Source of the DNA: Dasyornis broadbenti
Taxonomy: Eukaryota; Chordata; Aves; Passeriformes; Dasyornithidae
Direction of reading: 5' to 3'
Assembly (NCBI GenBank): GCA_013397935.1
Contig: VZRN01006632.1
Span: 411,815 to 475,814 of the forward strand
DNA: 64,000 nucleotides
In this document: in pieces, positions 46,609-60,578 of the stretch
Layout: every line of letters begins with the position of its first letter
Numbering within the stretch: position 1 is the first letter of the stretch
Position numbers and translations under genes: made by a program
Notes under the pieces: model-generated
Databases searched by the model: none
Seen by the model: only the letters and a program-made list of their open reading frames with translations
Told to the model about the DNA's origin: nothing

Positions 46609-49600
46609 GTTGGTTCATTAATAACAGTTTTTCAAACAAACATGGACTCAATGCTTTTATTTTATTTTATTTTAGTTATCTGCCTGCTGTAAACAGCTGA
46701 ATTTTGTGCCCCGAGACAAACTGGCTGTGAGAGCTTTGGGGGCTGCGGCAGGTTCGGATATTAAATACATGTTCAACAACAAATGAGCTGGAATTTCCTT
46801 GTAAGAGCTGATCCAAACTCTTGCTCTAAATCCCTTCTGACCTCCTGAGCGGGGCTTTTTTGCAGCCTTTAAAGCTCAAGCTTTGCTGATTTCTCTTGAG
46901 CCCAAATAATCGCTTTGTGCTGCAGAGACAGAAGGAGCAAGGTGGGGTCCCTGTGACCCCGGGGGCTGAGCGCAAGGTACCTTGGAACAGCAGCAGAAAT
47001 GGGAATTCTGGAGATTTCTGGGAATTCTGGAGATTTCTGGGGGCTGCAGGATGTTTTGAGGTGCTTTGAACACGTAAAAGGCTGTATTAAACCCGTAAAA
47101 CCCTTTTGAGTCCTTTCTGTGGATTGGAATATTCCTTTCTAATGCATTCTTTTTTCTCAGAGATTGTAACGATTGTAAAAACATGGTCAGAGCCATTATT
47201 AGCAATTAAAAATTCCTCTCTAAATTAAGAAATTTTTCCTGTCTGGTGAACTTTTATGTTTATCTCTCCTTTCAGTGATTGTTGTAAATAGATAACACAA
47301 CACTCTGAGTATAAATCTGAACTTCCACATTGTCCTCCACTGAGAATGGGGAGAAAGGCTCATTATGATGGATTAAAAAAAATTAGGCTGTAATTAGTAC
47401 TACTTAAACTGTCTGCATATATCTCAGTTGTTTCCTAACCCAGCATTCTGTTATTTAATTGAGTTAGGTTGATGGAGTATATAATTAGATAGGACTATAT
47501 TAATGTCCCAGGGAAAAAAAAAATCAGGCTTTTCTCTTTTTTTTTTCGCATCAGCAATAAAGGAAATCAATAAGTTACAGGGAAATCTCCTTTCTCTTCA
47601 GCTGAGCTTTGACAGGAAAACTTGGGTTATTTTTGAGCTTCTTGAGTGCTCAAGACTTCAGCTAAATGTGATTAAAATACGGAAATATTTGGTTTGCAAC
47701 TTCAGCGTTTTGTCATTTGACACTTTTCAGCTTCCAGGGGTTGTGCACTCGTCTGTGAAAGGGAGGGAGCAGGCTGGGTAAAGTATCAAAATAAATTAAT
47801 AATGCCGATGATAAAAAAGGGATAAATATCAAAGCTTGTTTATCAGCTTTAGTTCTTTTCTGGTTTGATTTATTTCATTAATTTTTGGCCATAGCAAGGA
47901 TCCTTTTACTACAATTTTTACACAGGATTTACAGTCATAAAAACGTTTTTTTTTGTCTTGAATGAAACAACTGTAAAAGATGCAGATCTTTTCCCCTAAG
48001 TAAAACTTAAGGCCTTTAAGGGCTGAATTCTGGTGGAGCTTTGTGTTTTAAAAACATTCAAGAAACTCACATTGGTCAGGTAAAATATTTTGGTTTGCAT
48101 GTGCAGAATGTTCCAGGTAATAGAAACGTGGACTATAAATTGGAATAATTTGTGATATAAACACAAACACATTGATGCAGTGTTTACAGAAAAAACTCTG
48201 AGAAAAACAGAAAAAAATCCTGAAAACAGAACAAAAACTTGAGTTCCCACTATGCCACATTTAAGCTGCTTGACCTTGCACTTGTGATTTATTAACAATT
48301 TCATTTCATAACCCACTGCTTTTAAGAAAAAATCCTGTTGGGATGTGACACAAAAATTAAGGTTTTTACCTCCATATTCATCTTATGGATTGTTTTACCA
48401 TTGGTGGTGTATTTAGTATGTTTAATTCTCACTCTTGTCTCAAAAATAGGGTTTTTCTCCAATATTTAAGTGAAATAACATTTAAACATAAAAATATCTG
48501 AAACTTTGGACTGTTTGTTGTCTGACTCCAACTGCGTAGTAGCTGATTTAGGTGCTGTTCTGTGAGCAGTGTGTGACCACATTTGGATTTGATTGCAAAA
48601 CGGATTTTACTCATTTCAGACTGTGAAGGAAGGAAATCTTAAAATTAACTTCTAGATAAATTATTTATTCACACATCCATACACAGTGCAGATGGGCTAC
48701 GCTATATAAAGTTAAAATCTGTGCTTATTTCTGGCATTAGAGCTGAAGAATGACTCTTAAATTACATTTTAATGCCATCAACTCACTAACAATACATCAG
48801 TTACAGCTCCTGTTTAACAGGATTTGAAATAGGTGATAAAATAGTAATTTAGACCCACCTTAGAATATAGATCCAAAATTCTGCACTGATTCCACTTTAC
48901 TCCTTCTTTTACTCAGCCCAGCTGTTGTTTCTCCCTTTGGATTGTGAACATTTTGAAAGGTTTTCATTTGAAAAGCATTTTCCTTTAGAGAAGTTCATTT
49001 AGAAAATTGATTGTCATTGATTTCCAACAGAATTTGCAGTGTCTGCATTAATAAATGCTACAGTCTTAGGGTGATACTCAAGGCAACATAAAAATGAGAG
49101 GATGGACCCAAGAACTTGAGCTTGGCAGTGGTGACAGGTAATAAATGATAATTAAGAGAAGAATTATGAATAATAAATAAGAGGAATCCACACAACTCGA
49201 TGGACCAGCAGGTGATAATTTGAATTTTGCCTTTTTTCTCTTTATTCTAGCCAACCTTAGCAAATGTTTAGCTTTTTTTTTTTTTCTTATTTCCCAAGAA
49301 CATGAGAAAGTTTTTAATGTTATGGCCTTGAGAACAGGCATTGGGAAAATGGGTAATTTTCTTTATGGAAAATTCCTGAATGGAAGTTTATCCACTCCAT
49401 CCATGAACTTTCTCCTTGGATATGAAGCTGTTCATATATTGGGGTCCGTGATACTGATGGTGCTCAGTAAATCTGGTTTTAAAGTTTGCTCTCTGAAAAG
49501 TGCAGGCAAAGGAAAAAAGGTATTTTGAGAAAACTTCTATCATCAGCATAATGATCAAATTTTAGGTAGTGCCAACCTCATCAGAGTGCTGGATTCCTCC

Positions 49601-49767
49601 ACTAAAATATACAAACACTGCTTCAGAGGCAAGTGATGGATGTGATTTCCCATGGAAATTGAACGTTCCTGAATGATGACTTGCCTTTTTTTTTCCCCCC
49701 CCTTGAAAATCAGAGGCATTTCAGTCTTATTTATTTTGCAAATCATTTAGCTCAGACTAATTATATT

Positions 49768-49777
49768 GGGGGGGGGG
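49768..49777 (+). repeat. Poly(G) run
   Basis: About ten G after tatatt, in AT-rich DNA. Confidence 0.7.
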
Positions 49778-50164
49778 GTTCAGTTTTTTGCTTGGCAAGT
49801 GTTTCCCAACTTTCACTTTTTAAATATGATTTGGCACAGGGCAAATATTAATTATACGTAGAGTGAGGTGTTTTTGCAAGCTGCTGTGCATGGCAGCGCC
49901 TTCGATAGTGCAGGAAGTGGATTTTGTTCAAGTCTTCAGCATATTCATCCCTGGAATTTTGTGCCAGAAGTCTGTCCCTGTGCGGTTTGGTTGTGACTGT
50001 CCTGTGATGTGCTGTGATTCCAGGATTTGTTTCTTTGAGGAAAGCTCCTCCTGTAAGTAGGAATTTCAAGGCAGGGAAAGGCTTAAAAATAGATTTTGAT
50101 TTGCTTTGGTGGCCCTTCAGTATCTGCTGCCAGATCTGCCCTAAAAGTGTTTAAGGTATGACAG

Positions 50165-50528
50165 AGAAGGAGAAGAGAAGCTTCCAAGGAGAGCTCAGAG
50201 CCCCTGGCAGGGCCTGAAGGGGCTCCAGGAGAGCTGGAGAGGGACTGGGGCCAAGGCACGGAGGGACAGGAGCCAGGGAATGGCTTCCCAGGGCCAGAGG
50301 GCAGGGATGGATGGGATCTTGGGAAGGAATTGCTGCCTGGGAGGGTGGGGAGGCCCTGGCAAGGAATTGCCAGAGCAGCCGTGGCTGCCCCTGGATCCCT
50401 GGAATGTCCGAGGCCAGGCTGGACAGGGCTGGGAGCAGCCTGGGACAGTGGGAGGTGTCCATTGCCGTGGCAGGGGTGGCACTGGATGGGCTCTAAGGTC
50501 TCTTCTCACCCAAACCATTCCAGGATTT
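50165..50528 (+). mobile_element. CR1 3' fragment in intron 3
   Basis: agaaggagaagagaagcttc, cagagcccctggcagggcct, the homogeneous core block and a ccattccaggattt end. Confidence 0.91.
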
Positions 50529-52889
50529 TCAAAAAAGCTTTCGATAACTCTTGAGCTTTTTCTGTGTCTTGGCTGTCTCATCACTTGTTGACCAGATGAT
50601 CAAACTTGAGGAACTTTTCTCTTGAAAACCACATGAAAAATCCTTTCCTTGAGTGATGCAGACGAGAGCTCATCAACCATTCCCTGCTAATGAATCGCTG
50701 GATTCTGTTCTCCGTGGCTCGCTGGGCTCCACAGGCTGTGACATTTTATTTGTCATTAACTGGAAAACTTCTTGCCGCCTCTCTTTGTGAACATCCTCAT
50801 CTGTTCAGGACAATCTTTCTAAACTCTGAATCAGCTTTGTTTCCACCCTGGTGCACAGAGTTGCTCTCTGTGGTGGGTTATTAAAATTGTAACCATTAGA
50901 TATTTTTTTTTATTATTTGTTGTTTTGTTGTGCTGGAGGGAGGGTCTGGAGAGAGCTGCTCATCACTCTGGGGTTTCACTGATGCTCTGATGCACCCGAG
51001 TGCTTCCCCCCAATCTTTTTTTTGTCATATCTCAGCAGTACACTGCATAAGTGATGAGCTCTTAGTAAACCTGGAGTAAAGAGTTGGTGCAGAACAAATT
51101 CACCAGTGAAAATGTAAAGTGAGAGAAGAATGAAGGAGAGTATTAGACAAGAACCCTGTGGGAAACTACACACCAAAATTGTTATATTAAAATCAATATT
51201 GGGGCTTGACCTTTCTGTGCTAGTGTGTATTTTAAAACTTCTTATTGATTTCTGGTTTAATGACATGTTTGTTCCAGTTTCCTGGCATAGGTGTGGAGAA
51301 CAAGGGGGAAAATAAAATGATTGATTTATTTACAATATTCAGTCTGCATTTCAGTGAGGTAAAGGTATGAAGAGCATCTTAATGTATCTTCAGTTCATGT
51401 GGGGAGCGAGTTAATTGTGATGAAAACTTCTTCAAAGTGTTCTTTTCCTCCTAAATGATGATGTTTTCCCAGGTAATCAGCTATGTTGAATTGGGAAACT
51501 TAATTTTTCTTGCAGGATTGTCCTCAAGGGGAGCGAAAAGCTCCTTTTTAGGAAATAGTTGTTATTTTGTCTTCTGCCACAGGGACCTGTTGGTATTGTT
51601 TGGATTAAATGTGAAGAGAGTCTGGAAAACTCCATCTTCTCTGTGCTGGCAGTCGGAGAGAAAGCTGGGAATACTCTGAAGGAGTCAAAGTGATTGTAAT
51701 TGTTTTGACTTGTGATAGGTTAAAAATAAGAGTTTGATATCTCCTGGCAAGAGGAGCTGCACTGGTTTTGTAAAACCAGAGATCCCAATTGATAATCACA
51801 TTGAGGAAGGCGAGGTGTGTGCCATTGATTTTAGAAAAATATGAAATAAAACCTTTTCTTTTGGAGTGCCAAAGGGCCCCTTCAGGCTCAGGGAGACAGC
51901 AGCGAGTTTTGGCCTCACTTCCAGCTTGAGTTCCTCCTTTTCCTCCTTCCCAGCCATTCCATTTCCAACCTTTTTTCCCCCAGCTCTCAGCAGACATTTC
52001 CCTTGTCTGATCTCACACACAGCAAAAGATTTAGCAGTGGATTTGTTCCCCAGCAGCCATGATATTCCCGAGGTCTGTAGGATTATGAGATAATTCTGCT
52101 GTATCGCAGGAAAAGAGGGAACGAGGAGGGTCAGGCTGGGTCAGGGCTGTCCCTCTGCAGGCAGGGGAAGAAGTCAGGGTTAAGTGTGAAGGAATTTGAG
52201 ATTTAAACAGAAGTTTAATTCTAAAATAAATACAGTGAGCAGGTGAGCTTTTGTAACTGATGCCTTTTTGGGCAGCCGGCTCTTAAACTCAGGGAAGTTC
52301 AGTGAGTGATTTTTACCTGCAAAATGCCAAGGAAGCATAAAAATGTTTATGAAGTTGGGAAGTATCAAACTGTCTTAGAAGCCTCTTCCACTTTTATTGT
52401 TTTCAGTGAAAAAAGGTATTGTTTTCAGAAGAAAAAAGGTGTTTGGCAGTGGCAGAGTCACTCTCCAAGATTTCCTGCTCTGATTCTCCATTAATACCAT
52501 TATGTCTGGCTCTCAGGATATGGAGAGATGAATCTTGGAGATGGGAGGTGGAAATTGGAGAAAGCAGAGCCATAATTCACTCCTACCTTTATAAACCCCA
52601 ATTTTCAAGGGATTATTTTTCACTTGGGTTTTAAAACCTGCCATCTCAGCTGACAACTTGGATACCAAGCTTCATCTTGATCAGTTTATTTCTAGGCGAG
52701 ATGGGAAAATGACTTGGAGCCAGGGAGAGAGCAGCCACAAAAATAACACTGCTTCGTAGTTTTGGATTCAGGTAGGAAGGAGGAAAACTATTCCCCCCCT
52801 GGCAATTTTAAACAAACCTTTGCTTTCAAACTGCTGAGCTCTTTCATTTTGAAAAGTAGCAAATGAGCAGACACAGCAGAGAAACACTT

Positions 52890-52911
52890 AAAAATAATAA
52901 TAATAATAAAA
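52890..52911 (+). repeat. AAT microsatellite
   Basis: About six AAT units. Confidence 0.75.
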
Positions 52912-53714
52912 ATTTTTCTGACTGTCACTTCATTTTAATGGATAATTAATGCTGTCATAATTCCAGGACTGCTTTTGCAGATCCCGAGGGGAAGGATATT
53001 AAGTTGGAAAGTAATTTCAAGAGGAGTTATGTGGATAGCTAAACACATACACAAATTATGTAAAGCAGTTTTACAATTCTGATTCGGGTTCTCTGTGTGC
53101 CTCTGGCATAAAGGTAGGAATTTGCTCATCTGTTTTGTCTCTGTATAATTCTGATCTATATGCACGTTTTAAAAGCAGTGTAATTACAAAATCCCCTCAG
53201 ACAATCTGCCCCCCTTCTTCTCACCCCCCTCTTACTCACCCCTCCTCATTCCAACACCAAACACTACCCCAAAAACACCCCTACAACTCCAGAATCTTCA
53301 GGAAAACTCAACCACTGACAAGAGTCGCTGTCCTTGTTGCTGTGCACGTTCACAAGCTGTCCATGGAAGTGCTGTTGATAAATTGAATTAATTGGGGTGA
53401 GTTGACGACAAGTTTTGAAATGAGCGCCTTGGATCTTTTGATCAAAGACTGGCACATGAAGTCACATGGTCGTTAGCAAGGATTTTCCCAGTGGCAGGTG
53501 TTAGGCTGAGGTTGGGAGGCAGCTGGGAAAGGGAAAGGCATAGTGAGGGTGTTTTCTGCTGGGTGGATGGTGTTGGGTGATGTGACAAGTGCGGTGTTTG
53601 AAATAGGGGGAAACTGAGGCAGTGAAAGACGTGGTTCTCAAGGGGCAAGGAGGAAAAAACTCTCAAACCAACAGAAATTGTATTTTCAGATTTATCTTGG
53701 GCTGGAGAACAGAC

Positions 53715-54275
53715 ATCATGGAATGGTTAGGGTTGGGAGGGACCTTCAAGATCATCTCATTGCAGGAGCAGGGACACCTTCCCTGTCCCAGGTTACTCCA
53801 AGCCCTGTCCAGCCTGGCCTTGGACACTGCCAGGGATCCAGGGGCAGCCACAGCTGCTCTGGCAATTTGATTACAGCCCCTCCCCACCCTCCCAGGCAGC
53901 AATTCCTTCCCAAGATCCCATCCATCCCTGCCCTCTGGCACTGGGAAGCCATTCCCTGTGTCCTGTCCCTCCGTGCCTTGGCCCCAGTCCCTCTCCAGCT
54001 CTCCTGGAGCCCCTTCAGGCCCTGCCAGGGGCTCTGAGCTCTCCCTGGAGCCTTCCCTTCTCCAGGGGAACATTCCCAGCTCTCCCAGGCTGGCTCCAGA
54101 GGGGCTCCAGCCCTGGAGCAGTTCCATGGATTCCTCTGGCCTCTCTCCAGCAGCTCCAGCTCCTTGTGCTGTTGAGGGTCCCAGAGCTGGACACAAAACT
54201 CCAGGTGGGAGTTCAGCCTAAAGAAAGAGTAAAACAAATCACTGATCCCTTGCCCTCCTTGTTCCTGCTGCTGGA
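53715..54275 (-). mobile_element. CR1 fragment in intron 3, long, minus strand
   Basis: From the inverted 3' end catggaatggttagggttgg through the inverted core and agctctcctggagccccttc to the more 5' part tccagctccttgtgctgttg. The far end (to 54275) is diverged. Confidence 0.9.
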
Positions 54276-54830
54276 CATGTCCCAAACTCATGGAGGAGTT
54301 GTGTGACAATCTGGGATGGACCAAAGGCGAGGGAGGAGTTAATGGGATGAGAAAAGGTCACTGGCAGCTCAGGGATCAGGGCAGAAATCACTTTAGTGAT
54401 TTCAGTCCCATGTATAATGAATCAAGTGCTAATTTATATGCATGTATGGCAAATGTTAAGGAGGAACAGTCACCCTGAGGAAGGAGTGGATATGGAATCA
54501 AGCAGTGGAGTTCTCATTAAATTTAATAATGTGAAGTTCAAGCGTAATTGCTCAGAGGTGTGATCCCTTCCCTCTTCCTGCCTGCGCCGGAGTCACGAGA
54601 GCTCTTGGTCAGTTGTGGTGAATTTGCCGGAGAGTTCTGATAGTGCTGCGTGTGTGGGGTAAAGTGGGGGCAATTTGGCTCCCTTTTGTGACATTTGACT
54701 GGTTTTGCACTAAGCCCTCATGAGATGCTGATAAATGTGGGTTTGATGGGCATGATCTTTTTTGAATTTATATTCCCAAGATTTTAAAACTTCAACGTTT
54801 TGGGTTTGCCTTGCTGTTTTTCCATGAGAA

Positions 54831-55198
54831 TTCTAGAATCATGGAATCCTTTAGGTCGGAAGCTCCTTTAAGATGGAGGCCAACCATTAATCTGGCATTG
54901 CCAAGCCACCACTAAACCATGTCCCTAAGTGCCACCTCTTCAAGTTGTTTAAATCCCTGCAAGGGTGGGGTCTTCACCTTTCCCTTGGCAGCTGTGCCAG
55001 CCTGGACAACCCCTTCCATGAAGGAATTTCCCCCAATATCCACCCTGAGCCTCCCCTGGCCCAGCCTGAGGCCGTTCCCTCTCCTCCTGTCCCTGTTCCC
55101 TGGCAGCAGAGCCCGACCCCCCCGGCTGCCCCCCTCCTGTCAGGAGCTGTGCAGAGCCACAAGGTTCTCCCTGATCCCCCTTTGCTCCAGCCTGAGCA
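54831..55198 (-). mobile_element. CR1 fragment, second subtype, minus strand
   Basis: ttctagaatcatggaatcct, then ggccgttccctctcctcctg and gctgtgcagagccacaaggt, ending tttgctccagcctgagca. Confidence 0.9.
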
Positions 55199-58100
55199 GT
55201 AGGAGCACGCAAAATTCGAAGCCAAAATGTCCTTTTAACACTGTGGGTTTAAGGTGCTGAAAAATGATATTTTCTGTTAATGTTTCCCTGATCTGGAATG
55301 TTTAAAAGTGAAATTTTAGGACAAGTATTAAGAGTGTGGCTGCTATTAATGTTAGGAACAGCTCCTGTCACTTGCAGTGTGCCAAGTCTTATGTGAGCAG
55401 AGAATAATGTTTTTAATGAGTGAATAATGGTAGAAACTTCCGTTGTGAAGAACTTTTTCCTGTTGTCTGGGACTTGACCTTTCAGATCATTCACTTCGCT
55501 GTCTCTGTCCTTAGTTATGTATTTGGAAAAATCAGGCAAACTTGAGGTAATTTCTCTGACTTCGCAGACAGGTGAATCGCCAGCTCCAAGAAATGGAGAA
55601 ATCTCCATTTCACACCTCTCAGCGCTCAGCTCAGCTCGGAGATGTTTTCCTGACGTCTCTCACATCCTTTCAAATCCCTTGGCAGCTCCGGTGATTTCCA
55701 GCCGCGGCTTTCCGTGGCACATCCCGCCTTTGGCTCATGAAATATTGAAGCTCAGCACTCACAAACATTATTCGGTCATTAATATTGCAGCGTGGCCTAA
55801 ACACGTTGTTCAAAACATTTTGGGATCTTCTGCAAGTCTGTCAGGAGGAATTGAGGAGCTTGTTGGGGTCCAAGAAAGCAGAAAACTTGATGAATGCTCC
55901 TCATGTTGTATCTTGTCAGAGTAAATTTTTGGGTTCCATGTAAACTCACTAGATTTTTCCCTAATTCATAGAGGACAGGGATGATTTTCCTGATAGTGGG
56001 CTTCGGAACAGGGAATATTTTGATTTTTGCTTGGTTGGGAGTAATGAAAAATGACACGGTTCGTGCTTTAGACTGGAGTGAGTTTATCTTGGAACACCAC
56101 AGATCCATCAGATTGTGCAGCTTGGAGACCGTAATAAAGATAAAACAACTGGCAAGTAATCATTGCCCCGAAAAAATAGCAAAAAGAAAATGCTTAGGCT
56201 TTGATAGTGTAATAAATTTCCAATATCTGGAAATAAAGGTTGGAAATGACAAATCGCTGTATTTCTCTAAGAGTTTTGTTTGCCGGTTTTAGATTTCTAT
56301 GGATTCTTGATTAATATAGAAAAAAACCATGAAGTGACCATCAAAGCACAGAACTAATATTTTTCAGCTTTTCTCAGTGTGTTGCTGTTGTCTCTGAATT
56401 AAAAAGTGCTTTTTCCTTAATTAAGATCTGCAGGTGTTTTTCAAGAACAACAGAAATGGATATTTTGAAGTAAACAAAAGAGGGAATTCTTGTGGGTTTA
56501 GAATTAAATTACTCGTCTTGTTATTGTGGCTAACAGGGGTCATGCTGGGCAAGAGGAGAGTCCTGTGCCATAAATCCACACGGCAAAAGTAGCAATTTGC
56601 TTTTCTTGAACTTAATTAAAAAATGGATGTGAAAAGGCTGGAAACTTCTTGGAGTGCAACAAAGTTTTATCAGTCTTTTTTTTTTTAAGAGTGTATTTTT
56701 GTATTTTTTGAGATACAGAAAACTTGTTGGCCCTCAGAGATGCTCTCTTGTCTGGGTGTTAAATTTCTAATTCTGTTTCTAAATTCTGATTGGAAAGTGG
56801 AGCCATTTGTATATTTGGCTTCTCTTATCTTGTTGAACTTGATATGATGGTTGTCAGTTATTAATTGTTAAGTCATTAATTAATTGAGAAATTATTTTTC
56901 TCGTTGTTTTGCTTTGTGCTATGATGTTGTTATTCCTTGATTTTAAGAGCGGTGGGTGGGTTAAGCATTTGAGGCTGTCTCAGATAATGCCCAGAAATAT
57001 TTGATTTATTCACAGGTAGATTCCCTCTTGGTTAATCTTGCATGGAGGATGTTCAAAGCCGGTTCAAAAGCTGTGCAATAGCAAATGCCACGAAAATCCC
57101 ACATTCCCTGCTTTTATAGAGAGAAAAAAGAGGAATAAAAAGGTGGAATGCAGCAGCAGCAGCAATGTTCTTCTGGTGAAGTATTTTCCCTTGGTCTGAA
57201 GTTCTGCTTGAGGGATGGTTGGAAGGGATGGTTTGATCACCCTTATTTGGTTTCTGTACCTCCTGCCCACATCTCAGAAAATCTAAATTAACAAAAACTG
57301 CCTAATATATATAAGTGGGAGCATCTTAGAGAATGCTCTTTTTTCCCCTCTTCTTGTGTGATTGCTCCTTGGGGTGACGTGGTGGCTTTTGCGTTCAGCG
57401 TGAGCCAAATCTGATTTAGCTGGAATGGACTGCAAGCATTATTTTGATTAAAGTGACTTCAGGACTAAAACAGTCGAGAATTTGTCTTATATTGGAGTCT
57501 AAATATGATAATGTGATAACAAAAATACCTGAATTCTTGTTATGCCTCTCTGAGAGGAATAAATCTTCTGAGATCCCTAAATCCTGGGTGGTTGCTTTAT
57601 CAGGATTTACCCAGCCTCTTACCAAAAAATAGAGATACATGAATTTTCTTGATAGCATTAAGTTCAGAGCGTTGAGGTTCTCCATGAAAGGGCCGGGGAA
57701 AGGCAGGAATTGTTGCTTTTTGTGTTGGTGTGTGCTGTAAACCAGTTGAGAACATGAAATATTGCGAAGTGTTAACGCAGACTTTAACTGGAGCTGCTTC
57801 TTAATGCTTTATGTGTGTTTTCCAATAGCACCATGAGAAGTGATTGCCTGGCGTGCCACACCTCATTAAATCAGCCACTCCACGCTTCTTAAAGCAGTAT
57901 TTCATAATTATTTAGAGGGATTTTATTCCAAAAGGTATCAATTGTGGAGGAAAATGTACAGCCAGCAGCCTTTTCTGCTGCTTCAGCAGCTTTTTGAGGA
58001 TCCCTTCTGTATAAATGATCAGTGCAACACTCTTTTGTCTGGAGTTCTGTGCTCAAACACAACAGCCATTATCTTGAGCCGTTATATCTGCTGTAATTAA

Positions 58101-58948
58101 AAATGTCACTTGAAGAATTCCTGTGGAATTCCTGGACTACTGACAAGTTGTGCTGTTTAACTCCTCAAAATCGCACAGGTGCTTCTCTCTATTCCATTAT
58201 TATTATTATTTTTTTTTTTTTTTACTTTTGCCTAGATAATAATATAATTTATTACTGTAGATTCAGCTGCTGTTTGCCTTTATTCAGTACATGCTGAATG
58301 CCAGGGAAATGAATTTGTAATGCCAAGGAAAAAAAACCTGCTGGAGGTTGACGCAGGCGAATGTTTGCGATCAGCGGGATCTGCCGCGTGTTTGTTTCAT
58401 TAAGCTCCTACAAGCCACCCAATTACGGAACTCAAATAAATGAAAATTACTTCAAAATCCTGCTTGTTTTGCTAAAAACTCTGCTGAATTTAAAGCAGCT
58501 GAGATGGGTGTTTAGGAATTTTTGTTTTGTGAGTAAAAATTGCCCTAAGTGAAAGTTTGGTGGACGCTTTAGGAATTTGACTCGTCGTGTTGTGTGATCC
58601 TGGTCACACAAATTAGAGTTGATAAAAAGGACTTGAAATTTTTGCATTAAGGTGCTGCCAGGAGCGAGGCGGTCTGGAACATAAAAAAGTTCCTTTTTTA
58701 GCCTAAATTGTATCAAATTTGATAATGAAATAGTGTAGTTTTTTATGATAGAATGCCCTGCAAGGAAAGGGACAGGGAGGAAAAAACCAAACAGTAAAAT
58801 GAGCGATGCAGAGTTTTTCTTCGCTGAGGTGATATCTATTGCTCTAGATTTAAACGAGAGATTAGGGAGAAGATGTAAACATCTAATCTGAGGTAAAGAA
58901 GAATTAATGGAAAGGAGAATTAAATGTAAACATCTCAAGTGTTCTGGG

Positions 58949-59061
58949 ATTGTTTTGGTTTGTTTTGGTTTTTTTAGTGAGTTTTTTGGGTTTTTTGTGT
59001 GGTGTTTTTTTGTGGTTTTTTTGTTTTGTTTGGTTTGGTTTTTTTCCTTGTTTTTTTTTAA
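58949..59061 (+). repeat. G/T low-complexity tract
   Basis: About 110 bp of almost only T and G in ttttggtttgttttgg-type units, in intron 3 sense orientation. Confidence 0.85.
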
Positions 59062-59787
59062 TTTTGCAGAGTCTCTAATGTGGAAACCTCTGGCTGAATT
59101 TTTCAGATCTTCTATCTGTAAAGTCTGTTTCATAGGCTTTAATTACTCTGCTCAGTGCAGCATGGGTAAAGAGACACTTTTAAGGGAAAATCACTTGCAG
59201 GAGGTCAAATCCAGCAAGGATGAGGAAGGATCTTCCTTCAGTCGCAGGAAGCGTTAAAAGCTCTCTCTGTTGCTCACCAGAAAAAGCTGCTGAGACTTCT
59301 ATTTTGACACTTTTTCCCTTTTTAGACAAAACATGATTTCTCCAATCCAAAAGACAAGCAGCATGTTTTGACTGTGCCATTGATTGTATGAAGGATTTGT
59401 TATATCAATCCTGCTGGAATAATTTGGGGGACCTTGGGAAATCACTTAATGGAATTTGGTCCATGTCTGCATAATCTGACTTTTTTTTCTTTTTTTTTTT
59501 TTTTCTGGAGTAATTGAAGATGCGGCTTAATAAACTTTTATAAAGATTCCCAGTTGGTTGCTGCATTTCAGAGGGCTGGTGCTGAGCGCTGAAGTAATAC
59601 ATCTTGTAATTGTCTTTTTTCCTCCCTACCTCACTTAAATGTATTCCCTGGGGACGAATCTAATGTACTCTAATGCTGGTACCTTTTACAAAGTGACCCG
59701 ACTCATTAGGATTTGTTCTCCAGAGCTCCCTTGACAACAGATAAATGCACTGAGAATATTGAAGCTTCCTCTCCATCACTCTTTCCA

Positions 59788-59812
59788 AAAAAAAAAAAAA
59801 AAAGAAAAAAAA
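59788..59812 (+). repeat. A-rich tract
   Basis: Two A runs separated by one G. Confidence 0.75.
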
Positions 59813-60578
59813 TCTATTTGAAACCCAGTGTTTCATAGCTCCATTACTGCTCTGAGTTCCCTAACTCCGTGCTCGGTGTCACAACACGCAAGTTTTTATT
59901 CACTGAACGATTTCTGAGCGATTCCATGAAAATGAGACACGGTGTGCTTGTCTCAAGTACTCCACTGAAGGTTTCAGATCTGTTTATGGCTTGTGACATA
60001 CAAATATTGAGAATTTCCTGGGCCTGAAGTTGCCTTTATTAACTCTGTAGCAACAAGTTCAATAACTATTTTCTCTCCTCCTCTCAAATCGCCGGGAAAG
60101 GTTGATTATGGTTCTTCGATCTTGTTGGAGCTTGGGAAATGGATGCAATGCTTGGGTTTATGGTGTGTTTAGAGGGAGGAAAGCACTATCCCAGTCCAGG
60201 AAAGCTTTTAGGTGGAAATTGAGGGCCTGCTGGCTCCTGGGAAGAGGATTTTCCTGGAAAAAATGGTTCCATTAAACCACAAAAAACCCAAACAACCATC
60301 AGAGTTCATCAGCATGTTACTTAAAAATATATTTTCTGGAATTAGTTGTAATTTATATGATTTAACGAACAGTGACATCAAGACTCGTAACTTCTGTGCA
60401 TTCAGAATTTGATACTTCAACCTGAAATAAACGTCGGGACTTTGTTAGTGAATATCTATATTTATGTGTTTCAAGAAGTCAAGCGTAAACGATTTCAGTG
60501 ACTGCTTTTAAAATGAATTTAAAACTACATTTGGAAACTACATTTCCCCTCATCTAAACCTCTCTCCACCTTCTGTAG

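Larger units (their letters stand above)
46609..60578 (+). other. Intron 3
   Basis: A 14.0-kb intron bounded by gttggt and ctgtag. It is AT-rich, with three substantial CR1 copies (50165, 53715, 54831), a G-free tract at 53213-53290 and a G/T-only tract at 58949-59061. No coding exon is recognised. Confidence 0.85.
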
